This document shows, piece by piece, positions 1-8,634 of a stretch of 33,905 nt of DNA. Within the stretch, counting starts at the first letter, position 1; each line of letters starts with the position of its first letter. Below the pieces are notes generated by a model, which was not told where the DNA came from, ran no database searches, and saw only the letters and a program-made list of their open reading frames with translations. Source of the stretch: SLFT01 sp964493075 (lineage in GTDB: Bacteria > Hydrogenedentota > Hydrogenedentia > Hydrogenedentales > CAITNO01); NCBI GenBank assembly GCA_964493075.1, contig CAZBNU010000020.1, positions 1 through 33,905 on the forward strand, given 5' to 3'. The position numbers and the translations under genes are program-made.

Positions 1-28
1 CCGCGACGGCTGGGCGTTGTAAGCGATA

Positions 29-883
29 CTATGCGTTAACTGCATTAATGGCGGCGGCCAATGCCTTGATGCCTTCTTTAATGTCGCCGACACGGTTGTC
101 GCCAGCTTCGCGTTCGAAGATGAGGCCGCCGTCAAAATCTGCCTCGGCCAGAATCTGTACGAAGGCGTTCCAGTCTACTTCGCCGGTGCCGACGATCACT
201 TCATCGCCCCACTGGTCTTTGACTTTGGTGCGTTTGGCGTCTTTCACATGGGTCTGCTTCACATGGGGCGCGAGCTGACGCAGTGCTTCGATAGGATCAT
301 CCATGTCGTAGAGGAGCATGTTGGCGGGATCGAAATTGACGGCAAGGGTTGTCGCACCGCGCTTCTTCATTTCGTCCAGAAACGTCAACAGGGTCGTGGC
401 GGATTCCTGACCGGTTTCCAGCAACAGGGACACCCCGTGTTCCCCGAATATCTCCACGAGTTGCAGCACCCGCCCGCTCAATTTGTCGAAGTCCGGATCC
501 TGTGGGTCATGGGGCAGGAAGCCCGCGTGTACGGTAACGGTCGGCAGTTTCATGGCGCCTGCCGAAGCGGCAGCGCCAGCAGCCAGTTTCAGGTTTTCGT
601 CCCAGTATTCATCCAGCACCACGCCGCCGGTCCTGCGGATGGTTGCCGGGGTGGTGTAATCCTCGCCGATGGTGGAGAACATGCCGGACACAATCTCAAT
701 GCTGGATGCGCCGAGGATTTCCTGCGCGCCGTCCCAGGCGCCGTGATCATCACGATGGGGTACCAAACCCAACTGCACCTTCTTGACGCCCACGGCCTTC
801 ACCTTTTCTGCCAGGTCCTGCGGGCCAGTCGCCTGAAGGGACCAACTGCATACACCGATTTGATCTATTGATTGTTTTTTCAT
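29..883 (-). CDS. Sugar phosphate isomerase/epimerase-like TIM-barrel protein
   Basis: 284-residue protein of the xylose-isomerase-like TIM-barrel superfamily (AP endonuclease 2 / IolE-type fold), probably a cytoplasmic isomerase or epimerase of a sugar or inositol derivative. Metal-site residues recur in family order: His in VTVHAGF, Glu in LLLETGQE, Asp in VNFDPANM, His in THVKDAK and Glu near the end in IFEREAG. No signal peptide. The start is the ATG opening MKKQSIDQ, because a clear GGAGG lies 9 bases before it; an ATG eight codons upstream would place that GGAGG inside the gene. It is divergent from ilvD and stands alone here, so the substrate cannot be read from context. Family assignment is firm; the exact reaction is unknown. 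Confidence 0.85.
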   Translation of the reverse strand: MKKQSIDQIGVCSWSLQATGPQDLAEKVKAVGVKKVQLGLVPHRDDHGAWDGAQEILGASSIEIVSGMFSTIGEDYTTPATIRRTGGVVLDEYWDENLKLAAGAAASAGAMKLPTVTVHAGFLPHDPQDPDFDKLSGRVLQLVEIFGEHGVSLLLETGQESATTLLTFLDEMKKRGATTLAVNFDPANMLLYDMDDPIEALRQLAPHVKQTHVKDAKRTKVKDQWGDEVIVGTGEVDWNAFVQILAEADFDGGLIFEREAGDNRVGDIKEGIKALAAAINAVNA

Positions 884-1070
884 AGGGATAAGCCTCCGTT
901 GTATCACGGCTTCACATGCCGTCTAAGGTTGTTATTCAGGCAGCCCGGCTGGTTTCCCCACGGAATTCCAGCCCCGACGCCCTTCAGTTTACCATACTGT
1001 CCATCGGTGCGCAAATCGCCGTAGAATTTGTTTTGCATCCAGAAGATCGGACAGAACGAAAGAATCTGCT

Positions 1071-1100
1071 TTGTATTGTGCTGCTCAATGGGGTTAAAAT
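1071..1100 (+). promoter_or_regulatory. Candidate promoter of ilvD
   Basis: TTGTAT (1071-1076) and TAAAAT (1095-1100) are separated by 18 bases and would start transcription near 1107, about 60 bases before the ilvD ATG. It lies in the 285-bp divergent region 884-1168. The match is by eye to the sigma-70 consensus only. Confidence 0.35.
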
Positions 1101-1168
1101 GAGGCCTATCAATTTTCCCAATCGAACGGGACACCGTATCCATTACAACAATAACAGGAGATTTTATT

Positions 1169-2842
1169 ATGGGAAGCAGTGTTGTCAAAGACGGTTTCGA
1201 ACGGGCACCGCACCGTTCGCTTTTATATGCAACCGGCAAAGTAAAATGCCGTGAAGATTTTTCGAAACCCTTCATCGGCGTTTGCAACAGCTTTGTGGAA
1301 ATTATCCCCGGCCATGTGCATCTGGATGAATTCGGGCGGCTTGCCAAGGAAGCCATCACGGAAGCAGGCGGTATCCCTTTTGAGTTTAACACCATTGGCG
1401 TCTGCGACGGTGTCGCCATGGGTCACAGCGGCATGAAATACAGTCTGCCGTCGCGGGAACTCATTGCCGACTGTGTGGAAACCATGGTGCGCGCCCACCA
1501 GTTTGACGCGCTGCTGTGCATTCCCAACTGCGACAAGATTATTCCCGGCATGCTGATGGGCGCCATGCGCTGCAACATCCCGACGGTGTTTGTCTCGGGC
1601 GGTCCCATGGCGGCAGGTAAACTTGCCAGCGGCCAGGCGGTAGACCTGATTACCGTGTTTGAAGGGGTCGGCAAATACAAGCGTGGCCAAATGACCGATG
1701 GCGAACTCGAAGAACTTGAGAAGGAAGCCTGTCCCGGCTGCGGTTCCTGTTCGGGCATGTTCACCGCCAACTCCATGAACTGCTTGTGCGAGGCGCTGGG
1801 CATTGCCCTGTCCGGCAACGGCACCATTCTTGCCAACACGCAAGAGCGGCGGCAATTGGTGCGCGACGCTGCAACACAGCTGTTGCGCGTACTGGAAGCC
1901 GACCTGCGCCCGTGCGACATCGTCACGCCGGAATCCATTGACAACGCCTTTGCTCTCGATATGGCAATGGGCGGTTCTACCAACACCGTGCTGCATACCC
2001 TTGCCATCGCACACGAAGCAGGCGTGGAATACCCATTGGAGCGGCTGAACGAAGTGAGTGCGCGGGTGCCAAATATCTGCAAGGTAAGCCCCTCCTACAA
2101 GTGGCATATTGAAGATGTGGATCGCGCTGGCGGCATCAGCGCTATCCTGGGCGAACTGATGCAACGTCCCGGCATCATACATCCGGACTGCAAAACGGTA
2201 ACCCTGAAGAGCATCGGCGAGAATGTGGGTGAGAAGCGATCAAGCGATCTGGAGGTCATCAAGACGGTGGACGCGCCTTACAGTCCCACCGGCGGTCTTG
2301 CGATTCTGTTCGGCAACCTCGCGCCGGAAGGTGCTGTGGTAAAAGAAGCGGGCGTGGATCCTGCCATTCTGCGCCACACGGGTCCGGCGGTTGTTTTCGA
2401 AAGCGAAGAGGAATCCATGAGTGCTATTCTTGACGGCAGAATTAAGGAAGGCGACATCATTGTAATCCGGTACGAAGGCCCCCAGGGCGGCCCCGGCATG
2501 CGTGAAATGTTGTCGCCCACCTCGGCGGTCATGGGCGCGGGACTTGGCGCCAGCGTCAGCCTTATCACGGACGGGCGGTTCTCTGGTGGTACACGGGGCG
2601 CGTGTATTGGCCATGTCAGCCCCGAAGCGGCACAGGGCGGTCCCATTGGCCTCGTTTGCACAGGCGACACCATTGAGATTGATATTCCGGGTCGCAGCAT
2701 CAATCTGAAAGTAAGTGATACAGAACTGGAAGAGCGGGCAAAGAAACGTCCCGCCCCACCAGACCGCAACTTGACTGGCTGGCTGAAACGCTACCAGAAA
2801 CTTGTCGCCAGCGCGAATACCGGTGCCGTGTTCCAGGATTAA
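1169..2842 (+). CDS. ilvD: Dihydroxy-acid dehydratase
   Basis: 557-residue IlvD/Edd-family dehydratase, cytoplasmic. It dehydrates 2,3-dihydroxy-3-methyl(butanoate/pentanoate) to the 2-oxo acids in isoleucine, valine and leucine synthesis. Landmarks are CDGVAMGHSGMKYSLPSREL (79-98), NCDKIIPGM with cluster ligand Cys121, CPGCGSCSGMFTANSM (188-203) with ligand Cys194, and the C-terminal signature DGRFSGGTRGACIGHVSPEA. The 'PGHVHL' form at 47-52 replaces the 'PCNMHL' of plant-type [2Fe-2S] enzymes and resembles the E. coli form. The length fits the ~555-residue class. An AGGAG lies 7 bases before the ATG. The 'YSLPSREL' signature favours the branched-chain enzyme over sugar-acid dehydratases. 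It is an orphan, with no other ilv or leu gene in the window. Confidence 0.93.
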   Translation: MGSSVVKDGFERAPHRSLLYATGKVKCREDFSKPFIGVCNSFVEIIPGHVHLDEFGRLAKEAITEAGGIPFEFNTIGVCDGVAMGHSGMKYSLPSRELIADCVETMVRAHQFDALLCIPNCDKIIPGMLMGAMRCNIPTVFVSGGPMAAGKLASGQAVDLITVFEGVGKYKRGQMTDGELEELEKEACPGCGSCSGMFTANSMNCLCEALGIALSGNGTILANTQERRQLVRDAATQLLRVLEADLRPCDIVTPESIDNAFALDMAMGGSTNTVLHTLAIAHEAGVEYPLERLNEVSARVPNICKVSPSYKWHIEDVDRAGGISAILGELMQRPGIIHPDCKTVTLKSIGENVGEKRSSDLEVIKTVDAPYSPTGGLAILFGNLAPEGAVVKEAGVDPAILRHTGPAVVFESEEESMSAILDGRIKEGDIIVIRYEGPQGGPGMREMLSPTSAVMGAGLGASVSLITDGRFSGGTRGACIGHVSPEAAQGGPIGLVCTGDTIEIDIPGRSINLKVSDTELEERAKKRPAPPDRNLTGWLKRYQKLVASANTGAVFQD

Positions 2843-2932
2843 AAATGACGAGTGGTATGCGCATACTGTTCCGAAAACTGAAACATATTGCAACGGTATA
2901 GAAGGTTACCCAATCCGCCTTAAAGATAATTG

Positions 2933-2972
2933 GTGCCCATCATTTTCCTTAGTGGGAATGATGGGCACTTTT
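2933..2972 (+). terminator. Rho-independent terminator after ilvD
   Basis: Perfect 12-bp stem, GTGCCCATCATT (2933-2944) with AATGATGGGCAC (2957-2968), extendable by two G-U pairs and one C-G pair, followed at once by TTTT. It lies 90 bases past the ilvD stop and separates ilvD from the SOUL gene. Confidence 0.85.
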
Positions 2973-3078
2973 AGTCTACAGGAGATTCAACAGTTTGCCA
3001 GGTAGTTGCTTGATGCACTGGAATTTCCAAGAGACAAAGTATGTTACATTGGGTAGTGGAACAATTGGGAGACACATT

Positions 3079-3738
3079 GTGAACAGGATACGAAATGTGA
3101 TGTTTATTTTGGGCGCTGTTTTGGGAGTGTTGCTAGTGTTGCTTCTGGGGTTGTGGACCTATGTTGGCTATGCTGCAACGAGCGATATTGAGACGCCGAA
3201 GTATGAGGTGGTCAGTACTGCGGAGTTCTATGAAATACGTCTCTACGCGCCGCAGATACGCGCGGAAGTGGTTGTTGAGGGCAGTTACCGGGAGAGTCTT
3301 TATGGAGGATTCCGGAAACTGGCGGATTACATTTTCGGCAACAACACGGCTTCATCGAAGATAGAAATGACTGCACCGGTGCTCGCCGAAAAATCGGAAA
3401 AGATAGCCATGACGGCGCCGGTATTGCATGAACCGCAACCGGGTAAGGAGGCGCAGGTGGTGGCCTTCGTGATGCCGTCGTCCTATACGCTGGATACGCT
3501 GCCGAAGCCGAATAATGAAGCAGTGGCGCTTCGTGAAGTTCCCGCCATGCGTTATGCCGTGCATTCTTTTGGCGGCTGGGCTACGGAAGGCCGTGTGGCG
3601 GCGCGCACGAAATCGTTGCAGGAAACGCTCGCCCGCGATGGTATTGAAACAATAGGCATGCCGGTTGTTGCCCAGTACGATCCGCCTTGGACACCGCCCT
3701 ATATGCGCCAGAACGAGATATTGATCGTAGTGAAGTAA
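3079..3738 (+). CDS. SOUL family heme-binding protein, membrane-anchored
   Basis: 219-residue SOUL-family protein. One N-terminal transmembrane segment (about residues 8-27, FILGAVLGVLLVLLLGLW) would anchor it with the SOUL domain outside the cytoplasm. Family hallmarks are the paired motifs IEMTAPV and IAMTAPV, KLADYIFG, and the C-terminal PPWTPPYMRQNEILI. The open frame continues upstream to 2995, but the best start is GTG at 3079: GGGAGA lies 6-7 bases before it, and the encoded N-terminus then leads directly into the membrane segment. Homologues bind haem or tetrapyrrole, often weakly, so the role is uncertain. It stands alone between the ilvD terminator and the convergent anti-sigma gene. 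Confidence 0.85.
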   Translation: MNRIRNVMFILGAVLGVLLVLLLGLWTYVGYAATSDIETPKYEVVSTAEFYEIRLYAPQIRAEVVVEGSYRESLYGGFRKLADYIFGNNTASSKIEMTAPVLAEKSEKIAMTAPVLHEPQPGKEAQVVAFVMPSSYTLDTLPKPNNEAVALREVPAMRYAVHSFGGWATEGRVAARTKSLQETLARDGIETIGMPVVAQYDPPWTPPYMRQNEILIVVK

Positions 3739-3784
3739 TCCATTCTTGTAACTGTCTACAACCAGCAAAAAATACTGAACTGTC

Positions 3785-3811
3785 GGGTGGGTGAAGCAAA
3801 TGCGAAACCCA
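3785..3811. repeat. Degenerate GGGTGGGTGAAGC palindromic repeat, copy 1
   Basis: GGGTGGGTGAAGC, a 5-6 base linker, then GCGAAACCCA forms an imperfect hairpin. The same unit occurs in the opposite orientation at 15840-15870, and a half copy (TTCACCCACCCTA) lies near 8280. It sits between convergent genes. Confidence 0.55.
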
Positions 3812-3856
3812 GCAGAACGTATGGGCGTGTTTTGTTACAGAGGGGTATAAAACAGG

Positions 3857-5635
3857 TTACGGTTTGTTCATGTAATGCAGGTCGCCCACCTGCATAATCT
3901 GCTGGACGGTGCGCAGAATATTTTCCGCCTCGGCTTGGCCTATCATGTTTTCAAACACATTGGTATATTCGAGGAAGAAGTCCATGCCCTGCATGAACAC
4001 CGTGTAGGCGATCTCCACGGTATAGGCGCCGCCGGGAATATCCATCAATTCCGCGAGGGCATCAATAGCTTCGATGGCGCCCCGTTGCGTATCCAATCCC
4101 GCCAGCATCTCATTGGAGAAATCAGCGCCCTGGTTGACTTGCAGGCCCAGCTGGTTTACGCCTTTATAGATGGCCATGGCGGTGTCGTAGTCGCCGATGG
4201 ATTCATAATAGGCGCCGTAACTGAGCAGATCGCTGCCCAGTTGCGTAACAAATCCGTATTCATCCGATCCTGCATTGAACGCTGCCAGCATTTGCGCCAT
4301 GTCCTCGGGGAACCCGGCGGCACGGAGCGCGGCGCTGTGATACTGCGCATTTTCAAGCGCATAGGCGCTGCCCGTCTGAAATGATGATGCATAGTCAATG
4401 GACTGCAGTGCGCCCATGTAGTCGCCCTGCGCTAGGCGAATCTGGGCGTCCATGTAATAGGACAGGCTATTGTCCGGGGTCAGTTCCCGGAAACGCGCCA
4501 ATTCATTCAGCGCCGCATCATACTGTTCCGGATCGTTCATGAGGTTCTTGGCCAGGGCAAAATGCAGCATCGGGTCATCCGGCAACTGCGCCAGGGCTTC
4601 CTGCAGCAATGCGCGCGCTTCGGCTTCCGGAAGGAAACGGCTTAACCCTGCCAGCTCTTTTGGCGAAAGGATGCCTTCAGCAAGAAAGCGCCTTACCTGG
4701 TCGGGGTCCAGAGCGCCCCAACGCGCCAACCGCGCAACGGCATCGCTCTTGCCCGCTAGTGCATCACGCCGTGCTGCAATAATCGTATCCACGTCCACTG
4801 CAAGGCGCAAATCCCCTTGTTCGTCGCGGGGATTTTCTTTGGCGGGGGGATCCGCTGTTGGCGACAACAGGGTAATCTCTTCTTCTGTGGAAACCTGCTC
4901 AAATTCCAGCGGTTCCCCTTCCCGGGTGCGCACTGTTTTGGGTGTTTCTTTTCGTTGCGAGATTTCCGAACCGGTTTGTTCCTGCCGGGCAACATAAGTG
5001 CCCTGGAGGGAATGGGGCTGCGCCATTTGCAGCACCACAAAACCCAGCACCATCAGCACACATGCGGCGGCTGCGGCAATAAAAGCCCAGGAGGGGCCTG
5101 CCTGCCGGCGGTGTGTTGTCTGGGCGCGTTTTGCTGCTTCGAAAGACGAGACATTGTCCAGGCGACCGGAAGCGATCTCTTCCATCACGTCTTCCACAAT
5201 TTCCACACGCGGCGCGAGCGCCCGGATTTCTTCACCAGTCGCAATAAGATCCTCTTTAAGGGTTTTTGTTGATGCTTCACGTTGCGCCGCAATTGCCTGC
5301 ATGACGTCACTGGCAATATCCAGTGTCGGTGCGGCAGCACGCAGGTCGTCGCCCACATGTCGCAACTGAACCGCAAGGGGGTCCTCTTCTTGCTTAATGC
5401 GTTGCACCTGTTCCATGACGTCGTCGTACATATCCACAGCAGGCGCCACTTCACGAAGTGCACTGCCCAAATCATACAGTATCTCTTCCTGAACCAGAAG
5501 TGTCTCATAAGAAGCCTGCAACTCCGGTGACGACTCCAGTCCTTCACGGATTTTCTGCATCATCTCCGGGCTGAGTGCCTCTTCCTTGTAGGCGAGCAGC
5601 ATTTCTGCTGTTATGTCATGTCTTTCCGTTGTCAC
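3857..5635 (-). CDS. Transmembrane anti-sigma factor-like protein with TPR-like extracytoplasmic domain
   Basis: 592-residue membrane protein coupled to the ECF sigma gene. The GTG start overlaps the sigma stop (GTGA); an ATG at 5662 has no ribosome site and would overlap by 31 bases. The cytoplasmic part (1-181) begins with a helical segment like the N-terminus of many anti-sigma factors but lacks the HxxxCxxC zinc motif. It then holds three related 22-residue units at about 56-77, 94-115 and 133-154 (LREVAPAVDMYDDVMEQV, LRAAAPTLDIASDVMQAI, IRALAPRVEIVEDVMEEI). One membrane helix lies at about 182-204. The outer region has a charged linker and then TPR-like helical repeats (about 300-470), including LQEALAQLPDDPMLHFALA and LNELARFRELTPDNSLSYY. 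The likely role is to hold the sigma factor and sense an envelope signal. Position and layout support this; no homologue was checked. Confidence 0.7.
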   Translation of the reverse strand: MTTERHDITAEMLLAYKEEALSPEMMQKIREGLESSPELQASYETLLVQEEILYDLGSALREVAPAVDMYDDVMEQVQRIKQEEDPLAVQLRHVGDDLRAAAPTLDIASDVMQAIAAQREASTKTLKEDLIATGEEIRALAPRVEIVEDVMEEIASGRLDNVSSFEAAKRAQTTHRRQAGPSWAFIAAAAACVLMVLGFVVLQMAQPHSLQGTYVARQEQTGSEISQRKETPKTVRTREGEPLEFEQVSTEEEITLLSPTADPPAKENPRDEQGDLRLAVDVDTIIAARRDALAGKSDAVARLARWGALDPDQVRRFLAEGILSPKELAGLSRFLPEAEARALLQEALAQLPDDPMLHFALAKNLMNDPEQYDAALNELARFRELTPDNSLSYYMDAQIRLAQGDYMGALQSIDYASSFQTGSAYALENAQYHSAALRAAGFPEDMAQMLAAFNAGSDEYGFVTQLGSDLLSYGAYYESIGDYDTAMAIYKGVNQLGLQVNQGADFSNEMLAGLDTQRGAIEAIDALAELMDIPGGAYTVEIAYTVFMQGMDFFLEYTNVFENMIGQAEAENILRTVQQIMQVGDLHYMNKP

Positions 5636-6222
5636 CCTAAAATATCCAATTTTCCTGCGCATCTGTCGCGCAACTGGTTCAGTGCCCGATGCGTTCGCGT
5701 TCTCACAGCGCCTTCGGTGGTTTCCAGCACGTCAGCGATTTCCCTCGCGGACATCTGCTCAAAATAACGCATCATCAACAACTCGCGGGCGTCTTCCGGC
5801 AGACTGTTCACCAGCTGCAGCAACACGCGCCGCCGCTCGTCTGCAAGAACGCCTTCGAGGGGATGCTCTGTGGCGGGATACCATCTGGGCGTTGCCGCCG
5901 TACTGGCGCTTTCCAGTCCTTCCAGGCTTTCCATGGGCACGACCTTGTTGCGCTTGATAATATTCAGGCACATGTTACGTGCGATACAAAGCATCCAAGG
6001 CCGGAAAAGACGCGCCGGGTCGAACCGTTCACGGGCCGTGTATACGCGCAGAAAGGTTTCCTGCGATATTTCACGGGCTGTTTCAATGTCGCCCAGATAG
6101 TGAAGGCAGAACCTGAAAACGTCGTTCTGGTATCGCTTCACCAGTTGCTCCAGCGCTTCATCTTGCCCATCACAAAGCGATATCATCAACTGTTCATCGG
6201 TGCATTCGACACGCTCGCTCAT
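5632..6222 (-). CDS. ECF-type RNA polymerase sigma factor
   Basis: 196-residue sigma-70 family protein with only regions 2 and 4, as in extracytoplasmic-function sigmas. Region 2 spans about 24-92, with the helix around DVFRFCLHYLGDIETAREI, SQETFLRVYTARERFD and PWMLCIARNMCLN. Region 4 spans about 131-186, with the helix-turn-helix MSAREIADVLETTEGAVRTR. The ATG at 6222 is preferred over the far upstream one (6294) because AGGAG lies 6 bases before it. The stop codon overlaps the GTG of the membrane anti-sigma-like gene, so the two are almost certainly co-translated. Target promoters are unknown. Confidence 0.92.
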   Translation of the reverse strand: MSERVECTDEQLMISLCDGQDEALEQLVKRYQNDVFRFCLHYLGDIETAREISQETFLRVYTARERFDPARLFRPWMLCIARNMCLNIIKRNKVVPMESLEGLESASTAATPRWYPATEHPLEGVLADERRRVLLQLVNSLPEDARELLMMRYFEQMSAREIADVLETTEGAVRTRTHRALNQLRDRCAGKLDILG

Positions 6223-6275
6223 ATACATCTCCTGGCAGCGCTTCCGACCTTTAAGACGACCGCGCTGCAGTGAAC

Positions 6276-6316
6276 GCCGCTGAATTGCACACACCCAAAT
6301 TACAATTCAGTGCGGC
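6276..6316. promoter_or_regulatory. Inverted repeat upstream of the ECF sigma gene
   Basis: CTGAATTG (6280-6287) and CAATTCAG (6303-6310) are perfect arms separated by 15 bases. GCCG (6276-6279) and CGGC (6313-6316) extend them if two bases bulge. It lies 54 bases before the sigma ATG, with no run of T on either side. It is therefore more like an operator or leader hairpin than a terminator. Confidence 0.35.
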
Positions 6317-6440
6317 CTTTGTTACAGTATTTTGGTACGTAACCACCTGATTTTCGCTGCTATTCCCTCTCAACCCATTCCTTTATCCACGATATTGTAA
6401 GGTATTTGCAGTCCCCACTATATATGGGGGTAACAATGGT

Positions 6441-7286
6441 CTACTTTTTTTTCGATTCTGGTCTGTCGTTGCGACAGCGACGCAGTATTTTTCGCAGATT
6501 GCTGCTGTTTTCAATCCAGGCAATGGCTTGGGTGTATTCGGGAAAGGCCGCTTCCATGCGTTTGAAGGCGCGTGGGTGGATGCTCTTGCGCCCATTTTCC
6601 GTCTGTTCAATCCCCAGATGGGCATGCAGCATCTCATGATAGACAATATAACGGAGGATGTAGCGGGGTACAAACAACTGATCGAGCCGGGGATGAATGC
6701 GAATAAGTTGTTCGCCGGGATAGTAGCCGCCGAATCGTATGGAACGTAAGTTTCTACCGCAATCCCGTCCCCAGGTAATTGCCACATTGATCGCGTTATT
6801 GAAATAAGAACCGTTTAAATCATCAAAAATTTCTTTCAGGTCATAATACGTTCCCTGTGTCACGGGCGAAAGGGTGCGGGACGCTGCATTTCGTATTTCG
6901 TGGGTGTGCGCCACAATAAATTCTTTGAACAACACGCCATGTTTCCGGGATCGGGGGTGTTTTACCCAATGGACCAGGGCATTGCGCACCTCTTTGGGCG
7001 CTGTCAGGAACATGCGATGCAACCGCACACGCACCGGGTCCCCATTGAGCGAATGGCGTACAGACATCATGGTGGATGTGTTGTCCGTAACAGTAAGTTT
7101 AACGGGCAGGCAGCATCTTTTTTGCAGTTCTTCCTGCAACTGAAGTGTGAGATGCTTTTGTTCTTCCCCATAAAGTTCACCGGAGAGGGGTTTTACCATG
7201 AACGGGTCGGCAGGAACCGGCTGCTGCGCTTCACAGGAAACCAGCATGTTATCCTGAAATAAATCCAGTTGTCTACTCATTGCCAT
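6441..7286 (-). CDS. SprT-like zinc metallopeptidase domain protein
   Basis: 281-residue protein whose C-terminal half is a SprT-like domain. It has the zinc motif HEMLH (His217, Glu218, His221) and a likely third ligand His237 in KSIHPRAF. Upstream elements are YYDLKEIFDDLNGSYFN (about 147-163), the start of a SprT-like fold, and IRIHPRLDQLFVPRYILRYI before the active site. The N-terminal ~140 residues are basic and unassigned. Such proteins are related to the SprT/Spartan protease family, but in bacteria the role is mostly unproven. Start: the first of two close ATGs, with GGTGG about 10 bases ahead. It follows the TPR gene by 42 bases on the same strand, so the two may share a transcript. 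Confidence 0.82.
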   Translation of the reverse strand: MAMSRQLDLFQDNMLVSCEAQQPVPADPFMVKPLSGELYGEEQKHLTLQLQEELQKRCCLPVKLTVTDNTSTMMSVRHSLNGDPVRVRLHRMFLTAPKEVRNALVHWVKHPRSRKHGVLFKEFIVAHTHEIRNAASRTLSPVTQGTYYDLKEIFDDLNGSYFNNAINVAITWGRDCGRNLRSIRFGGYYPGEQLIRIHPRLDQLFVPRYILRYIVYHEMLHAHLGIEQTENGRKSIHPRAFKRMEAAFPEYTQAIAWIENSSNLRKILRRCRNDRPESKKK

Positions 7287-7328
7287 TGCTATAAAACCAC
7301 CGGCATCCTGAAAAAACAGGGTGTTGTG

Positions 7329-8234
7329 TTATTCGCCTTCTTTCGGTTCGGGCGGGTCCTCATCGTGCGTCTCTTCCGGCGGGGCTGATTGTTCCGGCAC
7401 GGACGCGGCATCATCGTACACCAACTGTTGATATTCCGGCAACATCTGCAGGGAAGCAAAATAGGGGTCAACAGCGGCATCACGCCGCATATTCTCATTG
7501 AGACTGATAGCCGCCTCAAGATAAGCAAGCGCATCGTCCACACGTTCCATGACGCTGTATAGACACGCCAGATTGTACAGTGGTTTCGGGTTGTCTGGTT
7601 CTATCTCCACGGCGTAGGCGTAGTGAACTTCTGCTTCCTCGTACCGTCCCAGCACCAGCAGCAGGTTGGCGTAGTTATTGTGGCAGGCAATATCCTCCGG
7701 AGCAAGTTCCAGCGCGTGCAGGGCCGCCTCCTCCGCCTCTTCATATCGTCCCATCAACCGCAATACCACGCCCAGTGAATTATAAGGGCGTGCCCAGCCC
7801 GGTTCCAACGCAATAGCCCGCCGCAGGGCTTCCTCCGCTTCGCCAAGCCGTTCCGGACCGTTTCGACCGATAATACTGCCCAGCAACGCATAGGGCCAGC
7901 TCCAATCTGGAATCACAGTCACCAGTTGATATAGCAATGACTCTGCCTCGTCCAGACTGCCCTCCCGCTGCAGTTGCAACGCCAGAGCATACTGGCTTTC
8001 GGGGGTCACATAATGTCCTGCATCAGCGGCGGCGGCGGCAATCCGTACCAGTTGCTGGGTTTCTGCCCGTGTCGCCAGCGGATCCTCCACAAGCAGGATC
8101 ATGGCCTCGCTGGTTGTCGCATCCACAAAGGCCGTATATTTTCGCTCCTCCCAGTTAAATTGACGCCAGAACACGACCACCACGGCGACACCAGCCGCCG
8201 CCAGGGCAATTGTCCAAGGCGTCCATTGTTTCAT
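7329..8234 (-). CDS. Membrane-anchored TPR-repeat protein
   Basis: 301-residue protein with an N-terminal membrane anchor (about 6-23, ALAAAGVAVVVVFW) and at least four tetratricopeptide repeats between about 80 and 250, for example ALALQLQREGSLDEAESLLY, YNSLGVVLRLMGRYEEAEEA and YNLACLYSVMERVDDALAYL. The last 30 residues are acidic and proline-rich, like a flexible tail. TPRs bind protein partners; the partner is unknown. AGGTG lies 7 bases before the ATG. It is probably first in a unit with the SprT-like gene 42 bases downstream. Confidence 0.85.
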   Translation of the reverse strand: MKQWTPWTIALAAAGVAVVVVFWRQFNWEERKYTAFVDATTSEAMILLVEDPLATRAETQQLVRIAAAAADAGHYVTPESQYALALQLQREGSLDEAESLLYQLVTVIPDWSWPYALLGSIIGRNGPERLGEAEEALRRAIALEPGWARPYNSLGVVLRLMGRYEEAEEAALHALELAPEDIACHNNYANLLLVLGRYEEAEVHYAYAVEIEPDNPKPLYNLACLYSVMERVDDALAYLEAAISLNENMRRDAAVDPYFASLQMLPEYQQLVYDDAASVPEQSAPPEETHDEDPPEPKEGE

Positions 8235-8495
8235 GTGTTCTCACCTGAATTTTGGTTGCAAGATAGTGCCACAGGGCACTTCACCCACCCTATAATGTAC
8301 AGTTAATCTTTAGTGATATAACGCATACTACCATGCGTGAATATACAGGTGCATGGATTTGTTTTCCAAGTATAGTGAATTGTTAATACTGAAAACATCT
8401 TCTGAAAGACAAGAATGTTTTTTTGAGAAGGCGCAACACATGCAGAAAATCATTGTCTTGCCCTCAAGAAATGCGATAAATTCGCTCTGCTTTTG

Positions 8496-8521
8496 CTGTT
8501 CAGTGTAAAATCAGTGAACAG
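8496..8521. promoter_or_regulatory. Dyad-symmetric operator-like site
   Basis: CTGTTCAGTG (8496-8505) and CAGTGAACAG (8512-8521) are inverted arms matching at 9 of 10 positions around TAAAAT. Size and symmetry fit a dimeric repressor site. It lies in the divergent region between the TPR gene and the redox operon. No regulator gene is adjacent. Confidence 0.35.
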
Positions 8522-8554
8522 AAGCCTTTTTTCTGAAAAGTTGAATAGGCAATA

Positions 8555-8611
8555 CGTAGACGCGGCATCTCTGCCGCGTTAAGGAAAAGAGGCAGGGATG
8601 CCTTTTCTACG
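8555..8611. repeat. Three-way-junction palindromic repeat
   Basis: Outer arms CGTAGA (8555-8560) and TCTACG (8606-8611) enclose two hairpins. The first is perfect: ACGCGGCA (8560-8567) with TGCCGCGT (8572-8579) and a TCTC loop. The second is around GGCAGGGATGCC (8591-8602) with flanking A and T runs. The layout resembles non-autonomous repeated palindromes scattered through genomes. One copy is seen in this window. Confidence 0.6.
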
Positions 8612-8634
8612 TTATGCCGTCACAGTGCTTCGCA

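Noticed and set aside
904..1419. Open frame on the minus strand running from inside ilvD through the divergent region
   Set aside because: Its start is antisense to ilvD, it has no ribosome site, and no domain was recognised; the stretch FYGDLRTDGQYG looked protein-like but is not enough.
1169..2842. Reading the IlvD-family gene as a sugar-acid dehydratase because of the sugar isomerase next door
   Set aside because: The YSLPSREL and PGHVHL signatures fit the branched-chain enzyme, and the genes are divergent rather than in one operon.
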